Below are positions 37,250 to 45,855 of a stretch of DNA of 64,000 nucleotides, piece by piece. The DNA lies in NCBI GenBank assembly GCA_021740645.1, contig JAIOZL010000009.1, forward strand, positions 54,771 to 118,770, given 5' to 3'. Both the position numbers and the translations under genes were made by a program. Every line of letters begins with the position of its first letter. Within the stretch, counting starts at the first letter, position 1. The stretch is from Bacteroidales bacterium. GTDB taxonomy: Bacteria > Bacteroidota > Bacteroidia > Bacteroidales > JAADJA01. The notes beneath the pieces were generated by a model, which made no database searches, was not told the origin of the DNA, and saw only the letters and a list, made by a program, of their open reading frames with translations.

Positions 37250-38062
37250 TTGATCCGGATTTTCTTCATTATCGTCCTTATTTATTCTTCAAACCTATTA
37301 TTTGGGCAGACGGATACAGTTTTGGTCAATGGAAAAATTAATGGGACATACTTCGTCTCTTATTGGCACGATACAAAAGCCATTATTTCCAAACCTATTC
37401 AATGGAAAGGGAAACAATGGGCAACCTTTGCTGGTGTTGCCGGACTCACTGGTTTAACCTATATTTACGACAAGGAGATCTTTGATTTTTTCGAAAGAAA
37501 TGTAAATAATACCTCCGACCAGATCAGCCAAAATTTTATTGAGCCCTGGGGGAGCGGGCTTTATTCATTACCCTTACTTGCCGGAGTTTATTTAACAGGA
37601 ACGAAAAACAGCCGGCACAAAAATATTGCCCTGACGGGTGTTAAAGCCTTTATTCTTTCGGGAGGGGCAGCAGTTTTACTGAAGCATGCTTTCCATCGCT
37701 ACAGGCCAAATGAAAACTTACTTCCTAATCCGCGCGCATGGGATGGCCCAATACCTTTCTCCTCTGATCATTTATCCTTTCCATCTGGCCATACCACCAC
37801 TGCTTTTTCCGTGGCATCTGTTCTGGCTTATGGATATAAAGATAAAACCTGGGTGGGCATTTCAGCATATACCATGGCTGGATTAGTAGGCTTATCCAGA
37901 ATACATGATGGGAAACACTGGGCAAGTGATGTAGTGGCTGGTGCTGCACTTGGAACATTTGTAGGCGTGACGCTTAGCAAGTTAAACCTGAATAAAATAC
38001 AAGTCAGCCCTGTTTCATTAAAAGGGGGGTATGGTATGTGTTTGGTTTATCAGGTAAATTAA
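37250..38062 (+). CDS. PAP2-superfamily phosphatase
   Basis: The 270-residue protein starts at TTG (37250), the only start that includes the signal peptide (IRIFFIIVLIYSSNLLFGQ). The acid-phosphatase signature is complete: KHAFHRYRP (K-x6-RP, about 145-153), PSGH (about 178-181) and SRIHDGKHWASD (SR-x5-H-x3-D, about 214-225). It resembles membrane or periplasmic lipid phosphatases acting on phosphatidate, undecaprenyl diphosphate or lipid A; the substrate is not defined. It follows mazG by 20 bases and converges with the glycosyltransferase gene. Confidence 0.9.
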   Translation: MIRIFFIIVLIYSSNLLFGQTDTVLVNGKINGTYFVSYWHDTKAIISKPIQWKGKQWATFAGVAGLTGLTYIYDKEIFDFFERNVNNTSDQISQNFIEPWGSGLYSLPLLAGVYLTGTKNSRHKNIALTGVKAFILSGGAAVLLKHAFHRYRPNENLLPNPRAWDGPIPFSSDHLSFPSGHTTTAFSVASVLAYGYKDKTWVGISAYTMAGLVGLSRIHDGKHWASDVVAGAALGTFVGVTLSKLNLNKIQVSPVSLKGGYGMCLVYQVN

Positions 38063-38066
38063 GCTT

Positions 38067-39191
38067 CTACTGCAAGCAGGATTCAATTGCCTTCCACAAG
38101 CGTTCAGAGGATTTTTGCCAGGTAAATTCTTTCTTTTGGTTTCGGCCTTTCATGATCAAATCGTCTCTAAGCTTTTCATCTTTGGCGATTTTATGCATGG
38201 CGTCAGCGATTGACTGGGGAGAAAACGGGTCAATCAAAAGCGCTGCATCACCGGCAACTTCAGGCATAGAAGTGATATCAGAGGTTATAACTGGAACCCC
38301 GGCATTGTAGGCTTCAACGATGGGGATACCAAATCCCTCGAAGTACGAAACATAGGTTAAGGCCAGGGCCGATCCTACCACCTTCGTCAATTTATCTATT
38401 CCTAACCTGCCCGAGAAGATAACATCTTCCCGAAACTTTAAACCTTCGTAGGTGCGTCTGATATCCTCAGTCCACCATTTTTTCTCCCCTACCACTACAA
38501 GCTTTAAATTCTGGTCATCGGAGGGTTTAAAGAGATCAAAGGCTTTAAAAAGGTTAACCAGGTTTTTGCGCGGATGCAGGGCACCCACAAATACAAAGTA
38601 AGGAGAACCACCAGTAAGTTCCGCTCTGATTTCTTTTTGGGTAAGTGCATTAACAGGTTTGAATTTTTCATTGGCCCCATTATACACCACACTGATTTTT
38701 TCAGGAGCAATGCCATATTGTTTTACAACATCTGACTTTGAATATTCCGAAACGGTTGCAATATGTGCAGCCTTATGAGCATATCGAGGAAAAAAGTGTC
38801 GGTAGTATTTTCTTTCGAAAAATGGAAGGTCTTCAGGGTAGTGTTCAAAATTAAGATCGTGAAACACATTCATCGATTTTACATCTGCAGACAATGAAAG
38901 ATAGCCATCTGGTGAAAAAAATAAGTCGGGTTTAATTTTTTTTAAAACATGTGGAATAGAATATTCAAACCATAAGTAATACAAAAAGGGATGCCTGGCC
39001 TGAGGGCTAATGACTAAAGGATGAATATTATTAGAAAAAACAAAATCGTCAGAAAAGTGCCGGTCAAAAATAAAGAAGAATTCATGCTCAGGATGCTGGG
39101 TGGTGATCCGTTTAAGATTTTCGAATGTAAACCATCCGATGCCTTCAAGCTTATCTTTTATTAGCAAACGGGTATTGACAGCAATTTTCAA
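38067..39191 (-). CDS. glycosyltransferase family 4
   Basis: The 374-residue cytosolic enzyme has a GT-B fold. N-terminal Rossmann domain begins MKIAVNTRLL; the C-terminal donor domain (about 175-360) has VGALHPRKNL, GRLGIDKL, SYFEGFGIPIVEAYNAGVPVI and AGDAALLIDP, with the EGFGIPIVE acid of family 4. The start is TTG at 39191; a stop lies five codons upstream and no ATG fits. Donor and acceptor sugars are unknown. It is divergent from a polysaccharide flippase, which suggests a role in surface glycan assembly. Confidence 0.92.
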   Translation of the reverse strand: MKIAVNTRLLIKDKLEGIGWFTFENLKRITTQHPEHEFFFIFDRHFSDDFVFSNNIHPLVISPQARHPFLYYLWFEYSIPHVLKKIKPDLFFSPDGYLSLSADVKSMNVFHDLNFEHYPEDLPFFERKYYRHFFPRYAHKAAHIATVSEYSKSDVVKQYGIAPEKISVVYNGANEKFKPVNALTQKEIRAELTGGSPYFVFVGALHPRKNLVNLFKAFDLFKPSDDQNLKLVVVGEKKWWTEDIRRTYEGLKFREDVIFSGRLGIDKLTKVVGSALALTYVSYFEGFGIPIVEAYNAGVPVITSDITSMPEVAGDAALLIDPFSPQSIADAMHKIAKDEKLRDDLIMKGRNQKKEFTWQKSSERLWKAIESCLQ

Positions 39192-39307
39192 AATGATGAG
39201 ATTTTAAGATTTCATGCCACTTGTAGCATTTCCTCATTGTTTTATAATAAATTTGCACAAAATTAATTAATTGGGTTTACAAACAAGCATTTCTTTATAA
39301 AGCAGAC

Positions 39308-40792
39308 ATGCAAAAAAAATTCCTGACTAACCTGGGCTTACTTCTTTTCCTGAATTTGCTGGTAAAGCCATTCTGGGTGCTGGGAATTGACCGTTCTGTG
39401 CAAAATGCCGTGGGTGCCGAGGATTTTGGTTTTTATTTTTCCATTTTAAACTTCTCCTTCCTGTTTAACATTTTCCTTGATCTAGGGATTACGAACTTTA
39501 ACAATCGAAATATTGCTCAAAACCATCAGCTCCTTAACAAACATTTTTCTAGCATTCTGATATTAAAGCTTCTTCTGGGAGTACTCTATGTGATCACTAC
39601 ATTTTTGATTGGATTTATTATTGGTTATGATAGCAAACAATTTGAAATGCTTGCCTGGGTAGGGTTCAATCAATTTCTTTTGTCTTTCGTCCTTTATTTA
39701 AGATCAAATATTTCAGGGCTATTATTGTTTAAAACTGATTCTGTACTCTCTGTCCTCGACCGGCTATTAATGATCTTGTTTTGCAGTATATTGCTCTGGG
39801 GAAATGTCAGCAAACAGCAATTCAGGATTGAATGGTTTGTTTATGCCCAAACAGCTGCTTATGTCACAACAATGATAATTGCATTAATTGTTGTGATTAA
39901 AAAATCGGGGTTCAGAAAACTAAACTGGAATTGGCCTTTTCTTTTAATGATCCTTAAAAAGAGTGCCCCGTTCGCGTTATTGGTGCTACTAATGGCTCAA
40001 TACAACAGAATCGATACTGTTTTTATCGAACGTTTACTACCAGGCAAAACAGGCGATCAACAGGCAGGAATTTATGCTCAGGCCTACCGTTTACTTGATG
40101 CTGCCAACATGATAGCATTTTTATTTTCAGTGTTATTGCTTCCGCTGTTTTCAAAGATGATAAAACTGAAACAATCGGTTGAGGACCTGGCCAAACTTTC
40201 ATTTTCATTGCTTTTTACCATCAGTGCAATTGTAGCAGTTGCATCATGGTTTTACAGCAATGAAATCATGAACCTTCTTTATCCTATTCATCAGGATGAA
40301 AACCAATTGATCTACCAACAGCGAATTGATCAAAGTGCACTGATTTTTAGTATGCTCATGTTTGGTTTTATTGCTATTTCAAGTGTGTATGTATTTGGGA
40401 CCCTACTTACGGCAAATGGGAGTTTAAAACAATTAAATATCGTCGCCGCCTCAGGAGTTGTGATCAGTATTGTATTAAATCTAATTCTTGTCCCAAAGCT
40501 TCGTGCCACAGGCTCAGCGTATGCCAGCCTTAGTGCCCAGTATATTACAGCCATTGCGCAAGCTGTACTCGTGGTTTATCTTTTTAAATTCAGAATAAAT
40601 GTAAAATACCTGGCATCAATAATTATATTTATTGTGGGCTTAGGCATAATCGGGTATTATTCAAGGTTAATCCCACTCGACTGGATATATAAACTTTTTA
40701 TTCTGGTATCAGTTGCATTTATTTATTCACTGGTTTTAAGGTTACTTCATATCAAGGAGTTTATCCGGATCCTTCGTTCGGAAAAGGAATAA
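39308..40792 (+). CDS. polysaccharide flippase (Wzx/MVF-like)
   Basis: The 494-residue integral membrane protein has about 13-14 TM helices, the pattern of the oligosaccharide/PST flippase family. The N-terminus (KPFWVLGIDRSVQNAVG) and the central loop (NRIDTVFIERLLPG-GDQQAGIYAQAYRL) match the family. It would move lipid-linked sugars across the cytoplasmic membrane. Neighbouring GT4 (divergent) is a plausible functional partner. The stop codon is inside the yebC terminator. Confidence 0.88.
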   Translation: MQKKFLTNLGLLLFLNLLVKPFWVLGIDRSVQNAVGAEDFGFYFSILNFSFLFNIFLDLGITNFNNRNIAQNHQLLNKHFSSILILKLLLGVLYVITTFLIGFIIGYDSKQFEMLAWVGFNQFLLSFVLYLRSNISGLLLFKTDSVLSVLDRLLMILFCSILLWGNVSKQQFRIEWFVYAQTAAYVTTMIIALIVVIKKSGFRKLNWNWPFLLMILKKSAPFALLVLLMAQYNRIDTVFIERLLPGKTGDQQAGIYAQAYRLLDAANMIAFLFSVLLLPLFSKMIKLKQSVEDLAKLSFSLLFTISAIVAVASWFYSNEIMNLLYPIHQDENQLIYQQRIDQSALIFSMLMFGFIAISSVYVFGTLLTANGSLKQLNIVAASGVVISIVLNLILVPKLRATGSAYASLSAQYITAIAQAVLVVYLFKFRINVKYLASIIIFIVGLGIIGYYSRLIPLDWIYKLFILVSVAFIYSLVLRLLHIKEFIRILRSEKE

Positions 40793-40815
40793 AAAAAAAG
40801 CCCCGAATAAGGGGC
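40791..40815 (-). terminator. intrinsic terminator of yebC
   Basis: On the minus strand GCCCC-loop-GGGGC is followed by nine T. It overlaps the last codons of the convergent flippase gene. Confidence 0.92.
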
Positions 40816-40836
40816 TTAACTAAAAATTTTTCCTGC

Positions 40837-41577
40837 TTACATCTCATCCATCAGTTCTTCGGATATTTCCAGATTATGAAATACTTTCTGTACGTCATCA
40901 TCGTCTTCAAATAATTCAATCACCTTGAGAATTTTCCGGGCATCTTCTGCTTCAAGTGTAACTGTTTCATGGGGTATCCTTTGTAATTCTGCGTTTTCAG
41001 GTTCTATCCCCATTTTCTCAAGTTTTTTCTGTACACTTCCAAAGTCCTCCATTGCGGAAGTAATAGAGAAAAATCCCTCATCCAATTCAATATCTTCGGC
41101 TCCTGCATCTATCATTTCCAACTCAAATTCATCATCGTCAAGTTCACCCTTCGGGACAGTGAAAATTCCTTTCCTGTGAAACAAAAAATTCAACGAACCA
41201 TTTGTACCCAGGCTCCCTGAATACTTATTAAATATCGCCCTTATATTACTCACTGTCCGTTGCTGGTTATCCGTAGTGCACTCAATATAAACAGCAATCC
41301 CATGAGTAAGATATCCTTCGTAAGTGAGCTCCAGGAAGTTTGCCCCATCCTTTTCCTTTCCTTTACTTATGGCCCTTTCGATATTATCCTTGGGCATACT
41401 TATCCCCTTGGCATTGGCAATGGCCAATCTAAGCCGGGGATTTCCATCAGGGTCCGAGCCTCCCTCTTTTACAGCAACTGTAATTTCTTTAACAACTTTA
41501 GAGAACATTTTAGAACGCTTTGCGTCAGCAGCTCCCTTTTTACGTTTGATGGTCGACCATTTACTATGTCCTGACAT
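40837..41577 (-). CDS. yebC: YebC/PmpR family protein
   Basis: The 246-residue cytosolic protein has the three-domain YebC pattern: MSGHSKWSTIKRKKGAADAKR at the start (family hallmark), RLRLAIANAKGISMPKDNIERAI, then the acidic middle and C-terminal domains. Family members have been described as transcriptional regulators and, more recently, as ribosome-associated factors easing translation of proline-rich stretches. It is monocistronic with its own terminator. Confidence 0.96.
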   Translation of the reverse strand: MSGHSKWSTIKRKKGAADAKRSKMFSKVVKEITVAVKEGGSDPDGNPRLRLAIANAKGISMPKDNIERAISKGKEKDGANFLELTYEGYLTHGIAVYIECTTDNQQRTVSNIRAIFNKYSGSLGTNGSLNFLFHRKGIFTVPKGELDDDEFELEMIDAGAEDIELDEGFFSITSAMEDFGSVQKKLEKMGIEPENAELQRIPHETVTLEAEDARKILKVIELFEDDDDVQKVFHNLEISEELMDEM

Positions 41578-41686
41578 ATAGATGTATTTTTATTTATCTA
41601 ATTTCTTAAAAAAATCCATTTACACTTTCCGGGTGTAAAATTAAATAAATTAAGGAATTTCTGTTGAAAGATTTTAAAGGTTCAAT

Positions 41687-41722
41687 AAAAAAATCCTGTA
41701 AAGTTTTTTACACTTCACAGGA
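41687..41722 (-). terminator. intrinsic terminator of the sigma/GIN operon
   Basis: On the minus strand an 11-bp stem (TCCTGTGAAGT with ACTTTACAGGA, one mismatch) is followed by a run of seven T. Confidence 0.85.
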
Positions 41723-41754
41723 CATTTTTATACTTAGTTAAGAGAAAAAGGAAT

Positions 41755-43332
41755 CTAAAAGTTTACAAAAGTGATCCCAATAGTCCAGGGATATAATTCC
41801 GGGCCTTTATCTTTTTTAAACATTTCATTTACCGAATAGGTAGCAAACAGGTTAACAAATCCCCAGCCAACTCTCACGGTTGCATCAAATTTGAAAGGCT
41901 GCAGATAAAAATCATTATAGGATTTCGCTTTTGAATAATCGGGTGAGGTTTGTAGCCCAACACTCTCATACATACCGGTTTCTGCGTTATACCTCGTAAG
42001 ATCAAACGTTTTGTTTCTTTCGTCATAATACTTTTTAGTATGAGAGGATAACCTGGCACTGGCCACCATCCCTGTAGCAATATGAAAGCTATTTTTTCCC
42101 TGCCGGCTATTCGTTTGAAATTCGAATAAAAGTGGAACCGCCAAATTAAATGTGGTTAATTTAGATTTTCTAATGCTAATACCCTGGTCAACATAGCCTA
42201 TCAAATAAGAAGAATCAGCATTTAAGCGGGTATTTTTACTGAAGCGGTAATTATGCCATTCAAGACCCAGGCCTGTAACCAAACCCCATTTCTGATTTTT
42301 CGACAAAGCAACATTTTGTTCAAAAAAGTTTACATAAACAGCCATAGATTTGGTCATACGTAAGTCCATGTATTCATATTCCGGTGGAAAGCTTTGGTCG
42401 TTATCAGAATTTAAATATCCATTGATCCCCAAATCAAATCCGGCCCAATGCCCATTGAACCTGGGAATTTTATGCCTTGTAAACCTGACATTTCCGTCAT
42501 CATCCACTCTAAGTTCACGGTCCCCAACAACCACTCTAACGGAATCATCTCCTTCGTAAACCTCTACCCGTATTCCTCCTACTTTTACTTTTACAGAGTC
42601 GTAATACACATCTGAATAGGCATTGTATTCTTCAGTTGCTGACCCCTTATTTGTTGAAGAAATATGTTTTACCGGATTACCGGTTACCGAAAGGGATGCC
42701 ACACCACTTTTTTCTCCCACCAAATTATCCGTAACATTTAAGCTGGCGCTGCTGGCTCCGCTTAAGGAATACACGGCTTTAGTGGAAACCAACGTTTTGG
42801 CACTCAAATCACCTGCCCCGCTTACCTGAAGTTTATGTGTTTCTGCCGTTCCTGATAAATGCACATCTGCAGCGCCGGAAACTTCCGTCTCCAGGTATTT
42901 CACATTTAATTTTAGGTCGGCGCTCGCAGCCCCGCTAGCCTTTAGTGTAAATTCACTACCCTCTATCATTGATTTACCTTCAATATCAGAAGCACCACTA
43001 ACATTAACTGAAACGATTTCAGGGGCAGTAATGTAAGCAATTAGTTTGGTCGGATTTTTAAGGGAATTGGTTTTAATCCTCAAAACGTTTCCACTTACCT
43101 CTGCCTTTACCTTCTCCTGGAAGTTTTCATCTGTCTCAATCTTTACGCTTTGAGGCTCACCTATTTCAAGGTAAGCCTTCATTGCACCACCCAGATCAAT
43201 TGCATTAAATGAATCTACTTCCCTGCTTTGGGTCACTACATTTTTATTCCCCTTTTGCTGTGTGTATGCAGCTGTAACCAAAAAGATCAACACAAGCAAG
43301 AGGCCGGATTTAATTATTCGAATAGCATTCAT
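41755..43332 (-). CDS. GIN-domain beta-solenoid fused to an outer-membrane beta-barrel
   Basis: The 525-residue exported protein has a signal peptide (1-24). The GIN (DUF2807) domain (about 38-222) is built of solenoid rungs marked by SGA-type turns at about 112, 133, 152, 171, 191 and 209, spaced 18-21 residues. A linker with a second short beta region follows (about 240-290), then a PorT-like barrel (about 295-525), ending TIGITFVNF. The GIN domain is often labelled an adhesin head, but that name is not proof of adhesion. It is the last gene after an ECF sigma factor and its anti-sigma, so it is probably the envelope sensor or main target of that module. Confidence 0.85.
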   Translation of the reverse strand: MNAIRIIKSGLLLVLIFLVTAAYTQQKGNKNVVTQSREVDSFNAIDLGGAMKAYLEIGEPQSVKIETDENFQEKVKAEVSGNVLRIKTNSLKNPTKLIAYITAPEIVSVNVSGASDIEGKSMIEGSEFTLKASGAASADLKLNVKYLETEVSGAADVHLSGTAETHKLQVSGAGDLSAKTLVSTKAVYSLSGASSASLNVTDNLVGEKSGVASLSVTGNPVKHISSTNKGSATEEYNAYSDVYYDSVKVKVGGIRVEVYEGDDSVRVVVGDRELRVDDDGNVRFTRHKIPRFNGHWAGFDLGINGYLNSDNDQSFPPEYEYMDLRMTKSMAVYVNFFEQNVALSKNQKWGLVTGLGLEWHNYRFSKNTRLNADSSYLIGYVDQGISIRKSKLTTFNLAVPLLFEFQTNSRQGKNSFHIATGMVASARLSSHTKKYYDERNKTFDLTRYNAETGMYESVGLQTSPDYSKAKSYNDFYLQPFKFDATVRVGWGFVNLFATYSVNEMFKKDKGPELYPWTIGITFVNF

Positions 43333-43402
43333 GGTTTAAATATTTAGTTTTTATATAATTTACAGTGCGACGGATGGGTACTGAAAAAAGTTACACCAGA
43401 AT

Positions 43403-44473
43403 TTATTGAGCATTTTTAGGACTAACCTTCCTTGAATAGGATACACCATCTCCTTTAACATTATAGGCTACTATATTTCCGTTAATATCATATTCCTTTT
43501 CTAGTTCTACTTCGCGATCAGCCATAATATTGTAGCCACTAATGGTGTATTCGAGGAAAGATTTATTAGCTGGCGGACGGGAATTAAACAATTTGGAGCT
43601 AATTCCTGAAATGAAACGAAAGGCAAAAGAGGGTCGGTTTTTTGATTCCGGAAGAGCATTACTTGCCAATTCCATTTCATCCACAAAAGTTGACCGGTCA
43701 AAGATATATATCGGAAATTCGGATTGATTGGCATTCGCTACGAAAGCATTCTCCTTTATTATTTGATGTTTGACAGGGCTTAAAGGCTCAAGTTTTTGAG
43801 CAATCACATTGTTATTACTATATGCATATGGCCTTATCAAGTGAGAATCTCTTGGTTTGATTGCCGGAACTTCCGACGCAGATATAAAATCAATTTTATA
43901 TGAGTTTAAAGCAGGCATTTCAAATTTACCTACACGACCTGAAAACCTTAAATTATCTGCTCCCTTATCTTGAGACCCAAAATAAACCCCTAAAAATATA
44001 AGGACAAGGGCCGCAACAGACACTGCATAAAGTAGTGGACTGTACAAGAATATAACAATTCCCCGTTTTTTTAATTCGTTTTTATTTTCATAGGATTCCT
44101 CAGCAGAAACTAAAACCGTTTTTTTAAAGAGGCTATATTCAAGCCTGGAATCAGGGTTGAGCGCGATAAATTGTGTCAATTCCTGCTTCTGGTCAATAGA
44201 CAGGTCGCCTTCTATATCTGCCACCATCCAATGCTCATAATTAAAATTATCAATAGAATTAGTTGCTGAATAATTCTTTTTTTTCAATTGATCTTTTAAG
44301 ATAAATTTTTCTTTGGTCTGTGGCATTGAAACAAATCCAAACGAATCAAATTCCTCCTGCATATCGGGATTAGCTTGCAGAAATACCATAAGTTCTGCCA
44401 CTTGCTCAGTGGACAGGTTTTTCTCATGGTAATCGAGAAAATAAATTTCGTAGTTGTTTCTGTTAATGTTCAT
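43403..44473 (-). CDS. putative membrane anti-sigma factor
   Basis: The ATG at 44473 (356 residues) is preferred to the TTG at 44494. Residues 1-140 are cytosolic, hydrophilic and helical, with two internally similar halves (STEQVAELMVFLQANPDMQEEF and SIDQKQELTQFIALNPDSRLEY). One TM helix (about 143-166) follows, then a periplasmic region of about 190 residues. There is no recognisable FecR domain. Its place directly after an ECF sigma gene (17-base gap), with one TM and a cytosolic N-terminus, supports an anti-sigma role. Identity is by context and topology, not by a named family. Confidence 0.7.
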   Translation of the reverse strand: MNINRNNYEIYFLDYHEKNLSTEQVAELMVFLQANPDMQEEFDSFGFVSMPQTKEKFILKDQLKKKNYSATNSIDNFNYEHWMVADIEGDLSIDQKQELTQFIALNPDSRLEYSLFKKTVLVSAEESYENKNELKKRGIVIFLYSPLLYAVSVAALVLIFLGVYFGSQDKGADNLRFSGRVGKFEMPALNSYKIDFISASEVPAIKPRDSHLIRPYAYSNNNVIAQKLEPLSPVKHQIIKENAFVANANQSEFPIYIFDRSTFVDEMELASNALPESKNRPSFAFRFISGISSKLFNSRPPANKSFLEYTISGYNIMADREVELEKEYDINGNIVAYNVKGDGVSYSRKVSPKNAQ

Positions 44474-44490
44474 TTTTATTAAAGACTTTT

Positions 44491-44976
44491 TCAAATTACC
44501 CTATCCATGCTCACCAAATAGTTTTTCATAAATATCCTTGCCCTGTATATATAAACCTTTACCTGTGACTCATTCAGGTCGGTTATTTCACCTATTTCTT
44601 TGTAAGAGTAACCCTCATAATCCCTTAGCATAAGTACCGATCGCTGGATTTCAGGTAATTTTGAAGCCGCTGCTTCCAGAATTTCTTTTAAATCAGAATA
44701 CCCTTTTTCATCTGTTACATCATTATCATATGCAGCTTCATAATTGATCCTGTTTTTTTCTTTCCTTATTCCGTCAATCATGGTATGATAGGCTGCTGTG
44801 AATAAATATGATTTTGATTTTTCAAAAGCAATATCCTTCGCTTTCTCCCACATTTTTGCAAAAGCATCCTGAACAATGTCACGGGCCATTTCCTCGTTTT
44901 TAATATTTTTAAGGATAAACCGGTAAACGCCGTCAGCATATAGATCCACACACTGATTGTATTCTTTTACTGTCAT
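44491..44976 (-). CDS. ECF RNA polymerase sigma factor
   Basis: The 161-residue protein has region 2 (about 15-80: YRFILKNIKNEEMARDIVQDAFAKMWE, typical of -10 recognition) and region 4 (about 105-155: LPEIQRSVLMLRDYEGYSYKEIGEIT, the -35-binding helix-turn-helix). No region 1.1 or 3. It is first in an operon with a putative anti-sigma and the GIN-barrel protein. It probably redirects RNA polymerase in response to an envelope signal and may autoregulate. Confidence 0.94.
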   Translation of the reverse strand: MTVKEYNQCVDLYADGVYRFILKNIKNEEMARDIVQDAFAKMWEKAKDIAFEKSKSYLFTAAYHTMIDGIRKEKNRINYEAAYDNDVTDEKGYSDLKEILEAAASKLPEIQRSVLMLRDYEGYSYKEIGEITDLNESQVKVYIYRARIFMKNYLVSMDRVI

Positions 44977-45042
44977 TTAATAAATCTGGTATACCTGACA
45001 ATTTTTAGGTATGACGGTCAGATATCGTATTTGTTACAATAA

Positions 45043-45050
45043 CAAAAATA
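45043..45050 (-). promoter_or_regulatory. candidate -7 box for the ECF sigma operon
   Basis: On the minus strand TATTTTTG, 66 bases before the sigma ATG. It lies back to back with a plus-strand -7 box at 45064. Confidence 0.35.
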
Positions 45051-45063
45051 GAATGATTTCGCC

Positions 45064-45071
45064 TATTTTTG
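45064..45071 (+). promoter_or_regulatory. candidate -7 box for the MBL-fold gene
   Basis: TATTTTTG followed by C, 25 bases before the ATG at 45097. The nearest TTTG (45030) is too far for standard spacing. Confidence 0.35.
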
Positions 45072-45096
45072 CCAGTTATAATTCTAAAATATACTT

Positions 45097-45738
45097 ATGG
45101 TCACTATCGAAAAATTTGTTTTTAATCCATTCCAGGAAAATACATACATCCTCTCCGACGAGACAAATAAATGCGTTATCGTTGATCCAGGTTGTTATGG
45201 CAGTCAGGAGGAATTATTCCTTCAGGATTATATTAATAAAAAAGGACTAAAACCTGTAAAGCAAATGTATACACATTGCCATGTCGACCATATCCTGGGA
45301 AACAATTATGTACATAAAACCTGGGGATTAAAACCTGAGATCCATAAAGAAGGGCTGGCTTTTCTTGAATCCGGCCATCAGCAAGGTAAAATGTATGGTT
45401 TCGAAATGGAGCCCAATATTTTGCCGGAGAAATTTATTGAACATGGTGACACCGTTAAATTTGGCAATTCGGAGTTAAAGGTTGTTTATACTCCGGGACA
45501 TGCTGATGGCAGCATTTGTTTTATCGCCTACCCCGAAAAATTTGTTATTACGGGTGATGTTTTGTTTCGCGATAGCATTGGGCGAACTGATTTCCCTACC
45601 GGAGATTTTGATGTGCTAATGAAAAGCATACACGAACATTTATTCACTCTTGAAGACGATTTTACCGTTTATTGCGGCCATGGCCCTGAAACAACTATAG
45701 GATATGAAAAGGTAAATAATCCTTTCATAAGGTTCTAA
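45097..45738 (+). CDS. MBL-fold metallo-hydrolase (glyoxalase II-like)
   Basis: The 213-residue cytosolic protein has the metallo-beta-lactamase fold. Metal ligands are in THCHVDHILGNN (HxHxDH, about 60-65), YTPGHADGS, ITGDVLFRDSIGRTDFP and the C-terminal CGHGPETT. The pattern is that of the glyoxalase II/YcbL class, which hydrolyses thioesters such as S-lactoylglutathione, although many Bacteroidota lack glutathione. Substrate is not established. The gene is monocistronic and divergent from the ECF sigma gene. Confidence 0.92.
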   Translation: MVTIEKFVFNPFQENTYILSDETNKCVIVDPGCYGSQEELFLQDYINKKGLKPVKQMYTHCHVDHILGNNYVHKTWGLKPEIHKEGLAFLESGHQQGKMYGFEMEPNILPEKFIEHGDTVKFGNSELKVVYTPGHADGSICFIAYPEKFVITGDVLFRDSIGRTDFPTGDFDVLMKSIHEHLFTLEDDFTVYCGHGPETTIGYEKVNNPFIRF

Positions 45739-45855
45739 GACTATTTCTTCTACTTTTCTTCACTTTTATTCATGTAATAATTCGCAAATAATTTTTATGA
45801 TTTGCAGCGTTTCAGCTATTAATTACGTAATTTAGATGTAAACATTTTTTAAATC

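Noticed and set aside
41755..43332. Calling the GIN protein an autotransporter adhesin
   Set aside because: The label comes from a domain name only; gene context points to a sigma-factor module.
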